A stretch of DNA of 64,000 bases from Bdellovibrio sp. NC01 (GTDB lineage Bacteria > Bdellovibrionota > Bdellovibrionia > Bdellovibrionales > Bdellovibrionaceae). Shown here piece after piece: positions 20,759-30,751 of the stretch. The stretch lies in assembly GCF_006874625.1 (NCBI RefSeq), contig NZ_CP030034.1, positions 1 through 64,000 of the forward strand, written 5' to 3'. Numbering within the stretch: the stretch's first letter is position 1; each line of letters starts with the position of its first letter. The notes beneath the pieces are model-generated. The model was not told where the DNA came from, searched no databases, and saw nothing but the letters and a program-made list of their open reading frames with translations. A program made the position numbers and the translations under genes.

Positions 20759-20837
20759 GACAGAATCAACCCGTAGGAGTAGTTTATTAAAAACTTAATG
20801 AGAATGCGTAAAGCATAACAACAAGGGGTTCAACACC

Positions 20838-21497
20838 ATGTCTGGATTTCTCGGTTCTACCGTCGGGAAAAAATACTTAATGGGAATCACTGGTCTTATT
20901 TGGGCGGGCTTCGTTCTTGCTCACATGGCTGGTAATCTTCTAATTTTCGTAAGCCACGACGCTTACAACTCTTACGGTCACGCACTTACAAGCGGCAACA
21001 TCATTTACGTTGCTGAAGCTGTTCTGGTGCTTGCTTTGATCGTTCACGTTTACACTGCGATCTCTTTGACGATTGCAAATCGTAGCGCGAAAGACCAACG
21101 TTATGCCGTGACTGCAAGCGGAAAGAAGAAAACTTCTCTCGCTTCGCGCACGATGGCTGTGCAAGGTTCTTTGATTCTTGTGTTCATCATTCTGCACTTG
21201 ATCACGTTCAAATACGGAACTCACTACACGACAAATGTTCATGGCGTTGAAATGCGTGACCTTGCACGTTTGATGGTCGAAGTGTTCCAACAACCTGGCT
21301 ATGTGGTTTGGTACTTCATCGCGTTGATCCTTCTTGGTTTCCACTTGAAACATGGTGTGAACTCTTCATTCCAATCTCTAGGTTTGATGGAAGGCACTTA
21401 TCGCAATACTTGGAAAAAATTGAGCATCGCGTACGCAGTTGTCGTGATTGCTGGTTTCCTTTCTCAACCTGCTTACTGCTTTTTGGCAGCTCAATAA
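20838..21497 (+). CDS. sdhC: Succinate dehydrogenase/fumarate reductase cytochrome b subunit
   Basis: The membrane anchor of complex II, 219 residues with five predicted helices. Histidines in the helices (for example LAHMAGN, LIVHVYTA, LHLITF and FHLKHGV) suit binding of two b-type hemes. One long anchor gene before sdhA, with no separate sdhD, is the type-B arrangement seen in epsilon- and deltaproteobacteria and Bacteroidetes. AAGGGG precedes the start. Confidence 0.93.
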   Translation: MSGFLGSTVGKKYLMGITGLIWAGFVLAHMAGNLLIFVSHDAYNSYGHALTSGNIIYVAEAVLVLALIVHVYTAISLTIANRSAKDQRYAVTASGKKKTSLASRTMAVQGSLILVFIILHLITFKYGTHYTTNVHGVEMRDLARLMVEVFQQPGYVVWYFIALILLGFHLKHGVNSSFQSLGLMEGTYRNTWKKLSIAYAVVVIAGFLSQPAYCFLAAQ

Positions 21498-21508
21498 GGG
21501 GATAGAAA

Positions 21509-23425
21509 ATGGCACACAAATTAGATAGCAAAGCTCCAACGGGCCCTATTGAGTCAGCATGGGAAAAAACAAAGTTTGATTATAAACTTGTGAACCCTGC
21601 GAATAAACGTAAACACTCTGTGATCGTTGTGGGTACTGGTCTTGCCGGTGCTTCTGCAGCCGCTTCATTGGGTGAACTTGGTTATAAAGTAAAAGCATTC
21701 TGCGTGCATGAATCTCCACGTCGTGCTCACTCTGTGGCAGCACAAGGTGGTATCAATGCCGCGAAGAACTACCAAAATGACGGCGACTCTACTTACCGTC
21801 TTTTCTATGACACTGTAAAAGGCGGAGACTTCCGCGCACGTGAAGCAAACGTTTATCGTTTGGCTGAAGTATCAGCGAACATCATCGACCAAATGGTTGC
21901 GCAAGGTGTTCCGTTCGCACGTGAATACGGTGGTACATTGGCGAACCGTTCATTCGGTGGTGCGCAAGTATCTCGTACATTCTATGCTCGCGGTCAAACA
22001 GGTCAGCAGCTTCTTCTTGGTGCTTACTCTGAAATGATGAGACAAGTTGATGCTGGTACAGTTGAACTTCGTTACCGTCGCGAGATGCTTGACCTTGTGA
22101 TCGTAGATGGTAAAGCTCGCGGTATCATCGTTCGTAACTTGTTAACTGGTGAAATCGAATCACACGAAGCTGATGCAGTTGTTATCGCTTCTGGCGGTTA
22201 CTCAAACGTATTCTTCCTTTCAACAAATGCGATGAACTGTGCAGTAACAGCGGCGTGGAAAGCTCACAAACGTGGCGCTTACTTCGCAAATCCTTGTTAC
22301 ACACAAATCCATCCAACGTGCATCCCTGTTCACGGCGAGAATCAATCAAAACTAACTTTGATGTCAGAGTCTCTTCGTAATGACGGTCGCGTATGGGTTC
22401 CTAAAGCGGTTGGTGATAAACGTCATCCAAACGATATCCCTGAAAACGAACGCGATTACTACTTGGAGCGCGTATACCCTTCATTCGGTAACTTGGCTCC
22501 TCGTGACGTGGCTTCTCGTCAAGCGAAGTATCGTTGTGATGAAGGCCGCGGTGTGAATGAATCAGGTAAAGCAGTTTACTTGGATTTCGCAGACGCGATT
22601 AAACGTTTGGGTGAAGATAAAATCTCTGAACGTTACGGCAACTTGTTTGAAATGTATGACAAAATCACAGGTCAAAATCCGTACAAACAGCCGATGATGA
22701 TCTACCCTGCTCCTCACTACACAATGGGTGGCTTGTGGGTTGACTACAACTTGGAATCAACAATTCCAGGCTTGTTCGTTGCGGGTGAAGCAAACTTCTC
22801 TGACCACGGTGCGAATCGTCTTGGTGCTTCGGCATTGATGCAAGGTTTGGCTGATGGTTACTTCGTTCTTCCATACACATTGGGTAACTACCTTGGTGGA
22901 ACTAAGCTTGAGAAAGTTTCTACAACTCACGATGCATTCAAATCCGCTGAACACGGCGTGAAATCAGAAATTTCTAAATTGATGAACATCAAAGGTTCTC
23001 GCACAGTTGATAGCTTCCACAAAGAGCTTGGCAACATCATGTGGGAATACTGTGGTATGGGACGTAACGAAGCTGGCTTGAAAAAAGCTCTTCAAGAAAT
23101 TCCAAAAATCAAAGAAGAGTTCTGGCAAAACGTGCGTATCCCTGGTGATGCAAACTACTTGAACGTTGAGCTTGAAAAAGCCGGCCGTGTTGCTGACTTC
23201 TTAGAGCTTGGCGAATTGATGTGTCGTGATGCTCTAGAGCGTAACGAATCTTGTGGTGGTCACTTCCGTGAAGAATACCAAGTTGATGGCGAAGCGAAGC
23301 GTGATGATGCTAACTTCTGTCACGTAGCTGCTTGGGAATACACTGGCGACAACAAACCAGAAGTACGTCACAAAGAAGAACTGACTTTCGAAAACGTTCA
23401 CCTAGCAACTCGTAGCTATAAATAA
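21509..23425 (+). CDS. sdhA: Succinate dehydrogenase/fumarate reductase flavoprotein subunit
   Basis: The catalytic subunit that oxidises succinate or reduces fumarate, with covalent FAD. The 638-residue protein has the dinucleotide fold [17 protein letters not shown], the flavinylation region [15 protein letters not shown], the substrate motif [15 protein letters not shown] and the C-terminal FAD contact [17 protein letters not shown]. It starts 11 bases after sdhC and is followed by sdhB ten bases later. Its length and motif order fit the type-B (FrdA-like) enzymes. Confidence 0.96.
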   Translation: MAHKLDSKAPTGPIESAWEKTKFDYKLVNPANKRKHSVIVVGTGLAGASAAASLGELGYKVKAFCVHESPRRAHSVAAQGGINAAKNYQNDGDSTYRLFYDTVKGGDFRAREANVYRLAEVSANIIDQMVAQGVPFAREYGGTLANRSFGGAQVSRTFYARGQTGQQLLLGAYSEMMRQVDAGTVELRYRREMLDLVIVDGKARGIIVRNLLTGEIESHEADAVVIASGGYSNVFFLSTNAMNCAVTAAWKAHKRGAYFANPCYTQIHPTCIPVHGENQSKLTLMSESLRNDGRVWVPKAVGDKRHPNDIPENERDYYLERVYPSFGNLAPRDVASRQAKYRCDEGRGVNESGKAVYLDFADAIKRLGEDKISERYGNLFEMYDKITGQNPYKQPMMIYPAPHYTMGGLWVDYNLESTIPGLFVAGEANFSDHGANRLGASALMQGLADGYFVLPYTLGNYLGGTKLEKVSTTHDAFKSAEHGVKSEISKLMNIKGSRTVDSFHKELGNIMWEYCGMGRNEAGLKKALQEIPKIKEEFWQNVRIPGDANYLNVELEKAGRVADFLELGELMCRDALERNESCGGHFREEYQVDGEAKRDDANFCHVAAWEYTGDNKPEVRHKEELTFENVHLATRSYK

Positions 23426-23435
23426 GAGGCATAAT

Positions 23436-24224
23436 ATGAGTGGAAAACATATCAATCTGACTTTGAAAGTTTGGAGACAAAAAGGTCCTAAGGACGATGG
23501 TAAATTGGTTGAATACCAAGCCAAAAATGTTTCTGAAGATGCTTCATTCCTTGAGATGCTTGATGCTGTGAACGAAGAGCTTGTTTCTAAAGGTGACGAG
23601 CCTATCGCATTCGACCATGACTGCCGCGAAGGTATTTGTGGTGCGTGCGGCTTCGTGATCGACGGTGAAGCTCACGGTCCAATGAAATCAACAACTGTGT
23701 GTCAATTGCACATGAGAAACTTCAACGACGGTGCGGTTCTAACTATCGAACCATTCCGCGCGCAAGCTTTCCCGGTGATCAAAGACTTGATGGTAAACAG
23801 ATCTGCATTCGATCGCATTATCTCTGCTGGCGGTTATATTTCTGCTAACGTAGGTAACGCTGTTGATGCCAACGCGAACTTGGTTCCTAAGGCTGACGCT
23901 GATGAAGCAATGTCTTCTGCAACTTGTATCGGTTGTGGTGCGTGTGTGGCTGCTTGTAAAAATGCTTCTGCAGCATTGTTTACATCAGCAAAAATTTCGC
24001 ACATGGCTTTGCTTCCACAAGGTCAAGTTGAAAGAAAAGATCGTGCACTTCGCATGGTTGCGCAAATGGATGCGGAAGGCTTCGGTGCTTGTACAACGAC
24101 TGGTGCGTGTGAAGCAGCCTGCCCTAAAGAGATCCAATTGACGAACATCTCGCGCATGAACCGCGAATTCTTTGCTGCTTCAGCGACAAAACGTCCTAAG
24201 CACAAAGACGGCGGCGCAGGTTAA
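23436..24224 (+). CDS. sdhB: Succinate dehydrogenase/fumarate reductase iron-sulfur subunit
   Basis: This subunit passes electrons from FAD to the membrane quinone. The 262-residue protein has the [2Fe-2S] ligand set [10 protein letters not shown] plus a later Cys in VCQLHMRN, then [13 protein letters not shown] and [14 protein letters not shown] for the [4Fe-4S] and [3Fe-4S] clusters. It ends the operon before a strong terminator. Confidence 0.96.
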   Translation: MSGKHINLTLKVWRQKGPKDDGKLVEYQAKNVSEDASFLEMLDAVNEELVSKGDEPIAFDHDCREGICGACGFVIDGEAHGPMKSTTVCQLHMRNFNDGAVLTIEPFRAQAFPVIKDLMVNRSAFDRIISAGGYISANVGNAVDANANLVPKADADEAMSSATCIGCGACVAACKNASAALFTSAKISHMALLPQGQVERKDRALRMVAQMDAEGFGACTTTGACEAACPKEIQLTNISRMNREFFAASATKRPKHKDGGAG

Positions 24225-24248
24225 TTTTTCTTCGGAAATTTAAAAAAG

Positions 24249-24280
24249 AAAAGGGAGTCTTCGGACTCCCTTTTTTATTT
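24249..24280. terminator. Strong bidirectional terminator after sdhB
   Basis: The perfect seven-pair stem GGGAGTC/GACTCCC closes the stable TTCG tetraloop (24260-24263). It has an A-run before it and six T after it. It serves sdhCAB and probably the converging gene on the minus strand. Confidence 0.93.
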
Positions 24281-25656
24281 TATTCATCGATGTGGAACTG
24301 AATCGTAATTCCGTTTTGTTTTAAGTAGTAGCGAGTGTAGTTAATCGATTCTTTGTAGGTTTCATCCATTGCTGCCGTCGCCTTTTCATTCGTCATGAAC
24401 CACTTCTTTTCTAACTCAATGGCACGTAAGCCCTTACATAAGTTCGCACTTGAAAGCAGGATCGTTTTTGATTGTGCTTTAAAGAAACTATTCATAGCTG
24501 TATCTTCTTTGGTAGCTGCCGTTGTCTGTACTGCCAACGTCACGGCATCATTTAAATTACGAATGCAGTTTTGCGGAATAACGTCCATGCGTGGTGGGCG
24601 GATTTCTGATTGATCAAGATTATATAGTTCACAAAGCTTTGCTTGCGCAGGCCCCGCATCTTTATTCCCAGCACGTGCTGCCAATGAAACGTCACGCATA
24701 GAAATAATCGTCGCTGGCAAAACTGAAACTGTTTTCATTAAGAATTCATCATTCCACACGTCAGCAAATGCGGAATTGATATCTGTCGTCGCATCTTTGC
24801 AGAAATTCGCCATCGCCATGCCGATACGAATTTTCATGCCTTGTGCAATTCTAAAGCGTGATTTATTAAACGCATTTTCAGAAAACAAACGCTTAATATT
24901 ATCCGGCATTGTATTTTCGTCTTGGCGTGGAGAAAAGACAGCGCGATTTAGCTCACGTACCTTTTCTTCCATTTCTTTTTTATCTAAATTGCCAGCAGTC
25001 CCGCGTGCCCAACCCAAAATCAACTCGTGGGTAATAAGGCCCGAGCGGTTTTTAGCATCAGTAGATTTCAACCAGTTTAGGTCGAAACGAATTTCTGAAT
25101 CCGATTGACAAGCAACCACAGTTTGTTGGTCACTTGCGACCATACTTTGATTTTTACAAGCTTCAGAAGAAATCGCCTTCGCCTCGAGGAAAATATGTTT
25201 CCCTTTAACAGCGTTTTTCAATAAATCACCGAAGCCACCCGAATCGACATTTCTTACAGCAGGCACTTCGGAGTTTAGAAATTTAAGAATATTGTTTGCT
25301 TGGGGCTCTAGATACAGAAGTTGATCGATCGTGATTTCGTTAGAACCCTCGTTTTCATAAAAATCAAACAGTGTCGCGCCGACCGCGTTGCCGCCGCCAT
25401 CGCTGACGCCGCCCATTTTTTGAACTTCGATTTGTTGATCTTTCTTTAAGATATGACCTTTGCGATTAAATGGAAGCCTTTGTGAATCTGTCGAAATCGA
25501 CAACTCAGGACGTTTTTTGGCATCCATCAACTCTTTCAAGCGAGAATGAAAATCGTCTGAAGTTGAATTCAAATTGCCCACTGCAAAGCTATTCAAGCTG
25601 ATGAAAGATGCAGCAGTTACCGCGAACAATTTTGTTCCAAATTGAGACAGTCTCAT
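24280..25656 (-). CDS. Secreted protein of unknown function
   Basis: I do not recognise this 458-residue protein. ATG 25656 is preceded by GGAGG; a TTG reading from 25668 would place that ribosome site inside the gene. A signal peptide runs to about residue 27 (SLNSFA). The body has a glycine patch (GGVSDGGGNAVG) and several cysteines that could form disulfides (EACKNQ, VACQSD, NFCKD, KLCEL, QNCIRN, NLCKG). The stretch GLITHELILGWARG recalls a metalloprotease His-Glu, but no second metal-binding histidine follows, so I do not call it an enzyme. It is transcribed away from the small secreted protein upstream. Confidence 0.75.
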   Translation of the reverse strand: MRLSQFGTKLFAVTAASFISLNSFAVGNLNSTSDDFHSRLKELMDAKKRPELSISTDSQRLPFNRKGHILKKDQQIEVQKMGGVSDGGGNAVGATLFDFYENEGSNEITIDQLLYLEPQANNILKFLNSEVPAVRNVDSGGFGDLLKNAVKGKHIFLEAKAISSEACKNQSMVASDQQTVVACQSDSEIRFDLNWLKSTDAKNRSGLITHELILGWARGTAGNLDKKEMEEKVRELNRAVFSPRQDENTMPDNIKRLFSENAFNKSRFRIAQGMKIRIGMAMANFCKDATTDINSAFADVWNDEFLMKTVSVLPATIISMRDVSLAARAGNKDAGPAQAKLCELYNLDQSEIRPPRMDVIPQNCIRNLNDAVTLAVQTTAATKEDTAMNSFFKAQSKTILLSSANLCKGLRAIELEKKWFMTNEKATAAMDETYKESINYTRYYLKQNGITIQFHIDE

Positions 25657-25717
25657 ACGAGCCTCCAATGAATATCTTTAATTAAGCAAGACGAAGACCA
25701 AACTTTGGTTATCACCT

Positions 25718-26065
25718 TTATTTTGTTAGGGAATTGTAAAGATCAGTTGCTTCTTCAACCACTGCTACAAGACGTTTTTCGATTTCCGCTTGAGAGATCA
25801 AACCCATTTTTCCGCGGAAAGTTTTTTCGATACGAACTTCTTCAATGCCAACGCAAGTTCTGACTGCATTTTGAGCCATCTCTTTAGAGCTCCCCGCGAA
25901 GAATTCAGTTTCTGCAGCAGTCAGACTTCCCTCTGCAATAGCGGCATTAATCATTGCTTGTTGGTTGGCGGCTTGGCGAACGAAGCGTTCACAGTTTGCA
26001 TCAAGCTGTGCGTGAGCGAATGAACCTACGAACATAACCATTGCTACTACTACTGACTTTTTCAT
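25718..26065 (-). CDS. Small secreted protein of unknown function
   Basis: A 115-residue protein with a clean signal peptide (MKKSVVVAMVMFVGSFAHAQ) and a mature helical part with two cysteines (DANCERF and RTCVG). The ribosome site AGGAGG before ATG is near-perfect, so expression may be high. The next gene in the same direction starts 61 bases later and is also secreted. No family assignment is possible from the sequence alone. Confidence 0.75.
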   Translation of the reverse strand: MKKSVVVAMVMFVGSFAHAQLDANCERFVRQAANQQAMINAAIAEGSLTAAETEFFAGSSKEMAQNAVRTCVGIEEVRIEKTFRGKMGLISQAEIEKRLVAVVEEATDLYNSLTK

Positions 26066-26215
26066 TTTAAACCTCCTGGGTTTTGTTAATTTCAGCGTTT
26101 ATCGCTATGGAAGAGGTTTTAACTCAGCGCACAACGCGCCGCCATATGAATTAACTTTATTATTCAGTACAAACTAAAGTAAAAATAAAGAAGTACCGAT
26201 AAGTTATCGAATTAT

Positions 26216-27025
26216 ATGGAAAAAACTATTTTTGAATTTTCACATTATAGACACTTTTTACGGGCTCGATTAGAGGCTGCTGGCAGTCGTGGTAGCAAGG
26301 CTTCGATTGCCCAGGCCATGGGTGTGCAAGCTACTTACGTATCACAAGTTCTGCAGGAAAATGCTCATTTAAGTTTAGAACAAGCTGAAGCCGCGAATAG
26401 TTTTTTAAAACATACAACTCAAGAAGCGCATTTCTTTTTATTGCTGGTGCAGAAAGATCGCGCGGGCACAAAAACTTTGCGCGACTATTTTCAAAAACAA
26501 ATGGATGAGCTTTTAAAAGCGCGTATGGTTTTGACCGAGCGTTTAGGAAAGTCTCAACAGCTCGAAGAAAAAGATCGTAGTTGGTATTACGCAAGTTGGA
26601 TACCCTCTGCCGTTCATATTGCGACGACAATTCCCACTCTACGCACTATCGATTCACTGTCTTCTGCCCTACAGCTTCCGAGCGAAAAAATTTTGGAGAC
26701 GCTTGAGCATTTAGAGCGTGTCGGGCTTGTGCGCAAAGAAGGTGTCGAATTTCATCCTGGTGTTCAGCAAATTCGATTAGGCAACGATTCTCATCATATC
26801 TTAAAGCATCACACCAATTGGCGCTTACAAGCGATGAATAGTTTAGAACGCGAAAAGCTTAACGAGCTTCACTATTCGGGAGTGGTTAGTCTGTCTGCTC
26901 AAGATGTCGTGCGGGTGAAGGATCTGTTGTTAGAGTCGATTAAGAACAACATCAACATCATTAAAGAATCAAAAGAAGAAGAGCTTTATTGTCTAACAAT
27001 GGACTTCTTCGACTTGAAACGCTGA
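26216..27025 (+). CDS. TIGR02147-family (DUF4423) putative regulator
   Basis: A 269-residue cytoplasmic protein. The N-terminus (IFEFSHYRHFLRARLE) and a helix-turn-helix-like segment (SIAQAMGVQATYVSQVLQE) match the TIGR02147 pattern. The middle is helical, and a second winged-helix-like element (LQLPSEKILETLEHLERVGLVRKEG) is followed by the conserved NWRLQAM region. This family is expanded in Fibrobacter and Bdellovibrio and its role is poorly known. No ribosome site precedes the ATG in a very AT-rich leader. The next gene, a putative outer-membrane protein, lies 187 bases downstream on the same strand. Confidence 0.78.
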   Translation: MEKTIFEFSHYRHFLRARLEAAGSRGSKASIAQAMGVQATYVSQVLQENAHLSLEQAEAANSFLKHTTQEAHFFLLLVQKDRAGTKTLRDYFQKQMDELLKARMVLTERLGKSQQLEEKDRSWYYASWIPSAVHIATTIPTLRTIDSLSSALQLPSEKILETLEHLERVGLVRKEGVEFHPGVQQIRLGNDSHHILKHHTNWRLQAMNSLEREKLNELHYSGVVSLSAQDVVRVKDLLLESIKNNINIIKESKEEELYCLTMDFFDLKR

Positions 27026-27212
27026 TCCACAGCCCGTTTGCGAATGTGTTCCATATGCACTATTGGGTTCGCGTGCAGGTAAAATGCTTGTGCCGCTGCT
27101 GATGCTGTCGATCTTTTAGTCTTTCGCACGAAAGAATTCATTGGAATTCCCTGCTCTTTTAAATGGACCGTTCTTCCCTTAGCTTCAGCTGAACTCGAAG
27201 CAAGGTGGTTGA

Positions 27213-28322
27213 ATGAAGTCAGTAATTTCCTTATTGCTAGCGTTCGGTATGTCTGGAGTTGCTCACGCTGATCAAACAGATGTGGATCCTTCAGTTTATA
27301 CAAATCCGATGTTCAGCAAGGCCCACCTTTACAATCAATCTTTGCAAAATCATGCTCCTGAAAAATTAAATACGATCATTCGTTTGGACTTTGCTTCTTT
27401 CAAAGAAGTGCCAACGATGTTCAAAGGATTTTTACCAGGCAAAGATTTCGATCGCCCTGAAGCGATCAGTGTCTATCTTGCAGTTTCAAACGATTATAAT
27501 TTTCTTGCACCAGTTGGTGTGAATGTAAAAACAGATGATCAAGGTTACACTCACGGTTCGCGTTTTTCTATCGGTGGATTTTTGCCTGAAGGTTATTACT
27601 TAAGTGTCGACTACTCCACAGACTTATACACAAAGCCTATCAAGGGAACGACACAAAAACTTGCGGATGGCAGTCGTTCGGGTTCGCAATATTTTACGAA
27701 TGAAAACATTCTTAAAGTTGTCTTAGACAACATGGATAAACCACGCACCCAAACCTACTACTGGAGAGCAGAAGCTGGTTGGCAAAAACTTTCTTCAGAT
27801 ACTCTTGGTGGTTACGCTTCAGGCGCGACTCAACAAGAAAAATTCCACGAGTTGGTGAATTCTTTGAATAAGGGACAAACACGAACTCCGATCAATGTGC
27901 CAGACGGTCTTGAAGATCGCGACGGTTTGATTCTTGGCATGTATGTTGGTATCGCAAAAGAATATTTGAACGCAAAAAACACGTGTCGTGTTCGTGGCTT
28001 CACCGAAGTTGGTTCGCGCGGCAGCACTATTGAAGGCGCAAGTTTTATCGCCTCAAACATCGGTGGCACTTTGTGGTGTCAACAAGCCGAGCGCACGATG
28101 ACTTTCAAAACAGAAGTCGGCTATGAATCAAAAGTTTATCAAAACGGTTATCAAGGAACAGCCTACGCAGACATCTCAACGGGTAAAGGTTCATGGAGAT
28201 TAGGTTTCCGTTTCGAACAATCCTACGGAGAGCTGATCAACTACGCGAACTACAACCTCAGAAACTACCACACCGACAAAATCGACCCGATCTTCACCAT
28301 CTACTACCGCCGCTACTTCTAA
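27213..28322 (+). CDS. Putative outer-membrane beta-barrel protein
   Basis: A 369-residue exported protein with a signal peptide (GMSGVAHA). The mature sequence alternates aromatic and small residues, with many short strands (YYLSVDYSTDLYT, MYVGIAKEYL, WRLGFRFEQSYG), and ends in YRRYF. The terminal phenylalanine is typical of Bam-dependent barrels. Two cysteines (NTCRV and LWCQQ) could form a disulfide. It may belong to an LpxR-like or unnamed barrel family; I cannot decide which. AAGGTGG precedes ATG, and a palindromic repeat cluster follows the stop. Confidence 0.6.
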   Translation: MKSVISLLLAFGMSGVAHADQTDVDPSVYTNPMFSKAHLYNQSLQNHAPEKLNTIIRLDFASFKEVPTMFKGFLPGKDFDRPEAISVYLAVSNDYNFLAPVGVNVKTDDQGYTHGSRFSIGGFLPEGYYLSVDYSTDLYTKPIKGTTQKLADGSRSGSQYFTNENILKVVLDNMDKPRTQTYYWRAEAGWQKLSSDTLGGYASGATQQEKFHELVNSLNKGQTRTPINVPDGLEDRDGLILGMYVGIAKEYLNAKNTCRVRGFTEVGSRGSTIEGASFIASNIGGTLWCQQAERTMTFKTEVGYESKVYQNGYQGTAYADISTGKGSWRLGFRFEQSYGELINYANYNLRNYHTDKIDPIFTIYYRRYF

Positions 28323-28344
28323 AAGTAACGCGCCGTAGACCCAA

Positions 28345-28408
28345 AAAAGTGCCAGGCACTTTTGCGGAGAAGGTGCCTGCCATTTTTTCCGAAAAAATGA
28401 CAGACACC
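28345..28408. repeat. Compound palindromic repeat (GTGCC-type)
   Basis: Two inverted repeats lie side by side. The first is the perfect AAAAGTGCC-A-GGCACTTTT (28345-28363). The second pairs 28372-28388 with 28392-28408 over 17 positions; its two mismatches become G-U pairs only in a minus-strand transcript. An outer inverted repeat AGACCCAA/TTGGGTCT brackets the cluster (28337-28344 and 28432-28439). This looks like a small extragenic palindromic element; it may also end transcription of the barrel gene. Confidence 0.6.
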
Positions 28409-28531
28409 TTTTAACCTTTAAACTTTGCGTCTTGGGTCTGTTTCAGTGAGAGACATCTTCTGTACGACCTTCGTCGAATTTCTTCTAAAGCTTCATCATC
28501 AAACTTCCGAAACTAGACCAAGGATTGGCTT

Positions 28532-28783
28532 ATGAAGAAGATTGATCAATTAATGGCAGAATTAGGGTTCAACAAAGACGCTCCAGACAGCGTTAAAGAG
28601 GCGTTCATTAAACACCTTATCAAGGCTTCAACAGGTGTGAACGTCACAACTCCATCAGAAAAGAGAGAGATTGAAGCAAATCCAACTCGCGTTGTTCAGT
28701 TCAAAGCGCCGCAACAGCTTGCTTTTGATTTCATTGAAGAGACCACGCCGCGTCCAAAAACTGGTAAAAAGGCTGTCTCCTAG
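28532..28783 (+). CDS. Small protein of unknown function
   Basis: An 83-residue cytoplasmic protein without signal peptide or membrane helix. AAGGA precedes ATG at a good distance. The first half is helical (MKKIDQLMAELGF, VKEAFIKHLIKAS) and the second half is Pro/Lys-rich with the phrase QLAFDFIEE near the end. It is flanked by the palindromic repeat cluster upstream and two hairpins downstream. I do not recognise a family. Confidence 0.65.
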   Translation: MKKIDQLMAELGFNKDAPDSVKEAFIKHLIKASTGVNVTTPSEKREIEANPTRVVQFKAPQQLAFDFIEETTPRPKTGKKAVS

Positions 28784-28792
28784 GCTCAAATC

Positions 28793-28846
28793 TGCTGCAC
28801 AATGCAGCAATTCACTCGACGAAGGTCTAGGTTTGCCTAGACTTTA
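28793..28846 (+). terminator. Tandem hairpins after the small gene, the second terminator-like
   Basis: TGCTGCA/TGCAGCA (28793-28809) is a perfect seven-pair hairpin with a CAA loop. GTCTAGG/CCTAGAC (28825-28842) follows with loop TTTG and a short T-run. They separate the small gene from the protease promoter region. Confidence 0.5.
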
Positions 28847-28992
28847 AGCTAGAACCATATTTTTTATTTCTGTAATCAAAAAAAACGCTACCGCATGCTC
28901 CTCCACTTGGTACCATTTTGGAACTAGACAACTTGCAGGAAAATTTTTCCTAGTTCGTTGGTCCTGAAATACCCATTGAAGGAGGGGATTTT

Positions 28993-30633
28993 ATGAGAGG
29001 GCTTATGGAAAGAGCCTCTAAGGTTGCGGCACTATGCCTAACTTTAGTTGCAGTAAATGCGTTTGCAGCTGAACCGGAAGCAGTTCCAGGTGAGTACATC
29101 GTTAAATTGAAGAACAATTACGCTGTTTCTTCAGTCAACATTATGAGCCAACAACTTGGCGCATACATCAAATCAACTATCCCTAGCCAAAACATCGTTG
29201 TTATCAAACGCCCAGTGTTTGAACTAACTAACAGCGTAGTTAAAACTTTGTCGCAAAATCCAATGGTCGACATCGTTGAGCCAAACTTCATCTACCGCAT
29301 CAACAAAGTTCCAAACGATCCTGATTTCGGTAAATTGTGGGGCATGCAGAATCTTGGTCAAAAAGATTCTGAAAACAAAGCAGGTGTTGCTGGTGTAGAT
29401 ATCGGTGCAGTTCAAGCATGGGATATCGAAACTGGTTCTAAAAACACAATCGTTGCTGTGATCGATACAGGTATCAACTACAACCATCCAGATCTTAAAG
29501 ATAACGTTTGGGTGAATGAAGTTGAAAAAGCTGGTCAAGCTGGCGTGGACGACGACAACAACGGTATCGTTGACGATATCTACGGTGCAAACTTCGTTGA
29601 TGCTGCAAAACCAACTGGCAACAACTTGGATGACCATGGTCACGGTTCACACTGCTCTGGTACTATCGGCGGTCACGGTGATGACGGCAAAGGTATCGTA
29701 GGTGTTAACTGGAATGTTCGCATCATGGGCGTTAAGTTCTTGAGCAAAGACGGTTCTGGTTCTTTGGAAGGCGCTTTGAAAGCTGTTGATTACGCAACTT
29801 CTATGGGTGCGAAAATCCTTTCAAACTCTTGGGGTGGCGGTGGCTACTCTGAAACTTTGAAACAAGCGATCCAACGTTCTAACGATGCAGGCGCGATCTT
29901 CATCGCAGCAGCTGGTAACGAATCAAACAACAATGATTCAAACCCAACTTACCCTGCAACTTACGATGTTCCAAACGTACTTTCAGTAGCAGCTATCGAC
30001 AATCGTGGTCAGATCGCTTCTTTCTCGAACTACGGTAAAACATCAGTTCACGTAGCTGCTCCAGGTGTGAATATCTATTCATCAATCACTGGTTCTGGTT
30101 ATGATTCTTGGTCTGGTACTTCAATGGCGACGCCACACGTATCTGGTATGGCAGCGTTGTTGTTGTCTCATGAGCCAAACATCACTGGCCAAGAGATGAA
30201 ACAAAGAATCATCGCAACTTCTCGCCCACTAGCTGGTATCCGCGGAAAAGTTAAAGCAGGTTTCGTAAACGCCTACGCAATGTTGACGAACACTTTGCCA
30301 CAACCTGATCCAAACGATCCTTCTAACTGGCAAACAGTTTCTCAAAGTGTAGCTTCAGCTCATCCTTACGCTAGCAAAACTAATGAGACTTATGAAGTTC
30401 GTGTTCCAGGTGCAAAACAAATCGCAGTTCACTTCTCTACATTCGATACAGAAAGAGACTACGATAAAATCCAGTTCTACGATGCAACTGGTAAGCTTGT
30501 TGGCACAATGAGCGGCAAGAATGATGATTCATTCGGTCCAGTAGTAGAAGGTGAATACGTTAAAATGGTATTCACATCAGACGATTCAGTAAACCGTAAC
30601 GGTTGGGAAATCGACAAAGCTGCTTGGAGATAA
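28993..30633 (+). CDS. Secreted subtilisin-like serine protease (S8) with CUB-like tail
   Basis: A 546-residue exported protease. The order is signal peptide (to about residue 25, NAFAA), an I9-type propeptide (EYIVKLKN to VEPNFIY), the subtilase domain with Asp158 (VIDTG), His217 (GHGSH) and Ser377 (GTSMATPH), and a C-terminal beta domain (about 445-546; FSTFDTERDYDKIQFYD and FTSDDSVNRNGWEI) that resembles CUB domains. Oxyanion region SNSWGGGG and AAAGNESNNN are intact. GGAGGGG precedes ATG. In a predator it is a natural candidate for prey digestion or self-envelope processing; that role is inferred. Confidence 0.93.
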   Translation: MRGLMERASKVAALCLTLVAVNAFAAEPEAVPGEYIVKLKNNYAVSSVNIMSQQLGAYIKSTIPSQNIVVIKRPVFELTNSVVKTLSQNPMVDIVEPNFIYRINKVPNDPDFGKLWGMQNLGQKDSENKAGVAGVDIGAVQAWDIETGSKNTIVAVIDTGINYNHPDLKDNVWVNEVEKAGQAGVDDDNNGIVDDIYGANFVDAAKPTGNNLDDHGHGSHCSGTIGGHGDDGKGIVGVNWNVRIMGVKFLSKDGSGSLEGALKAVDYATSMGAKILSNSWGGGGYSETLKQAIQRSNDAGAIFIAAAGNESNNNDSNPTYPATYDVPNVLSVAAIDNRGQIASFSNYGKTSVHVAAPGVNIYSSITGSGYDSWSGTSMATPHVSGMAALLLSHEPNITGQEMKQRIIATSRPLAGIRGKVKAGFVNAYAMLTNTLPQPDPNDPSNWQTVSQSVASAHPYASKTNETYEVRVPGAKQIAVHFSTFDTERDYDKIQFYDATGKLVGTMSGKNDDSFGPVVEGEYVKMVFTSDDSVNRNGWEIDKAAWR

Positions 30634-30697
30634 TTTAGTTTTTCAAAAAATTAAATAGAGCCACCTATCGTCGAATACTTGATGGGTATCTCAAAAG

Positions 30698-30726
30698 AAA
30701 AGCCACCGATGAGGTGGCTTTTCCTT
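30698..30726. terminator. Bidirectional terminator after the S8 protease
   Basis: AAAAGCCACC (30698-30707) and GGTGGCTTTT (30713-30722) pair perfectly around GATGA. The gene on the minus strand converges on it. Confidence 0.9.
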
Positions 30727-30751
30727 TTTCTAAATGTGTTTACATAAAAAA

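Noticed and set aside
24997-25060. Possible HExxH-type metalloprotease motif in the secreted protein
   Set aside because: Only His-Glu is present; the second histidine of the motif is missing.
26986-27303. Minus-strand frame of 105 codons across the gap before the barrel gene
   Set aside because: It overlaps two better genes, has no ribosome site and no recognisable pattern.
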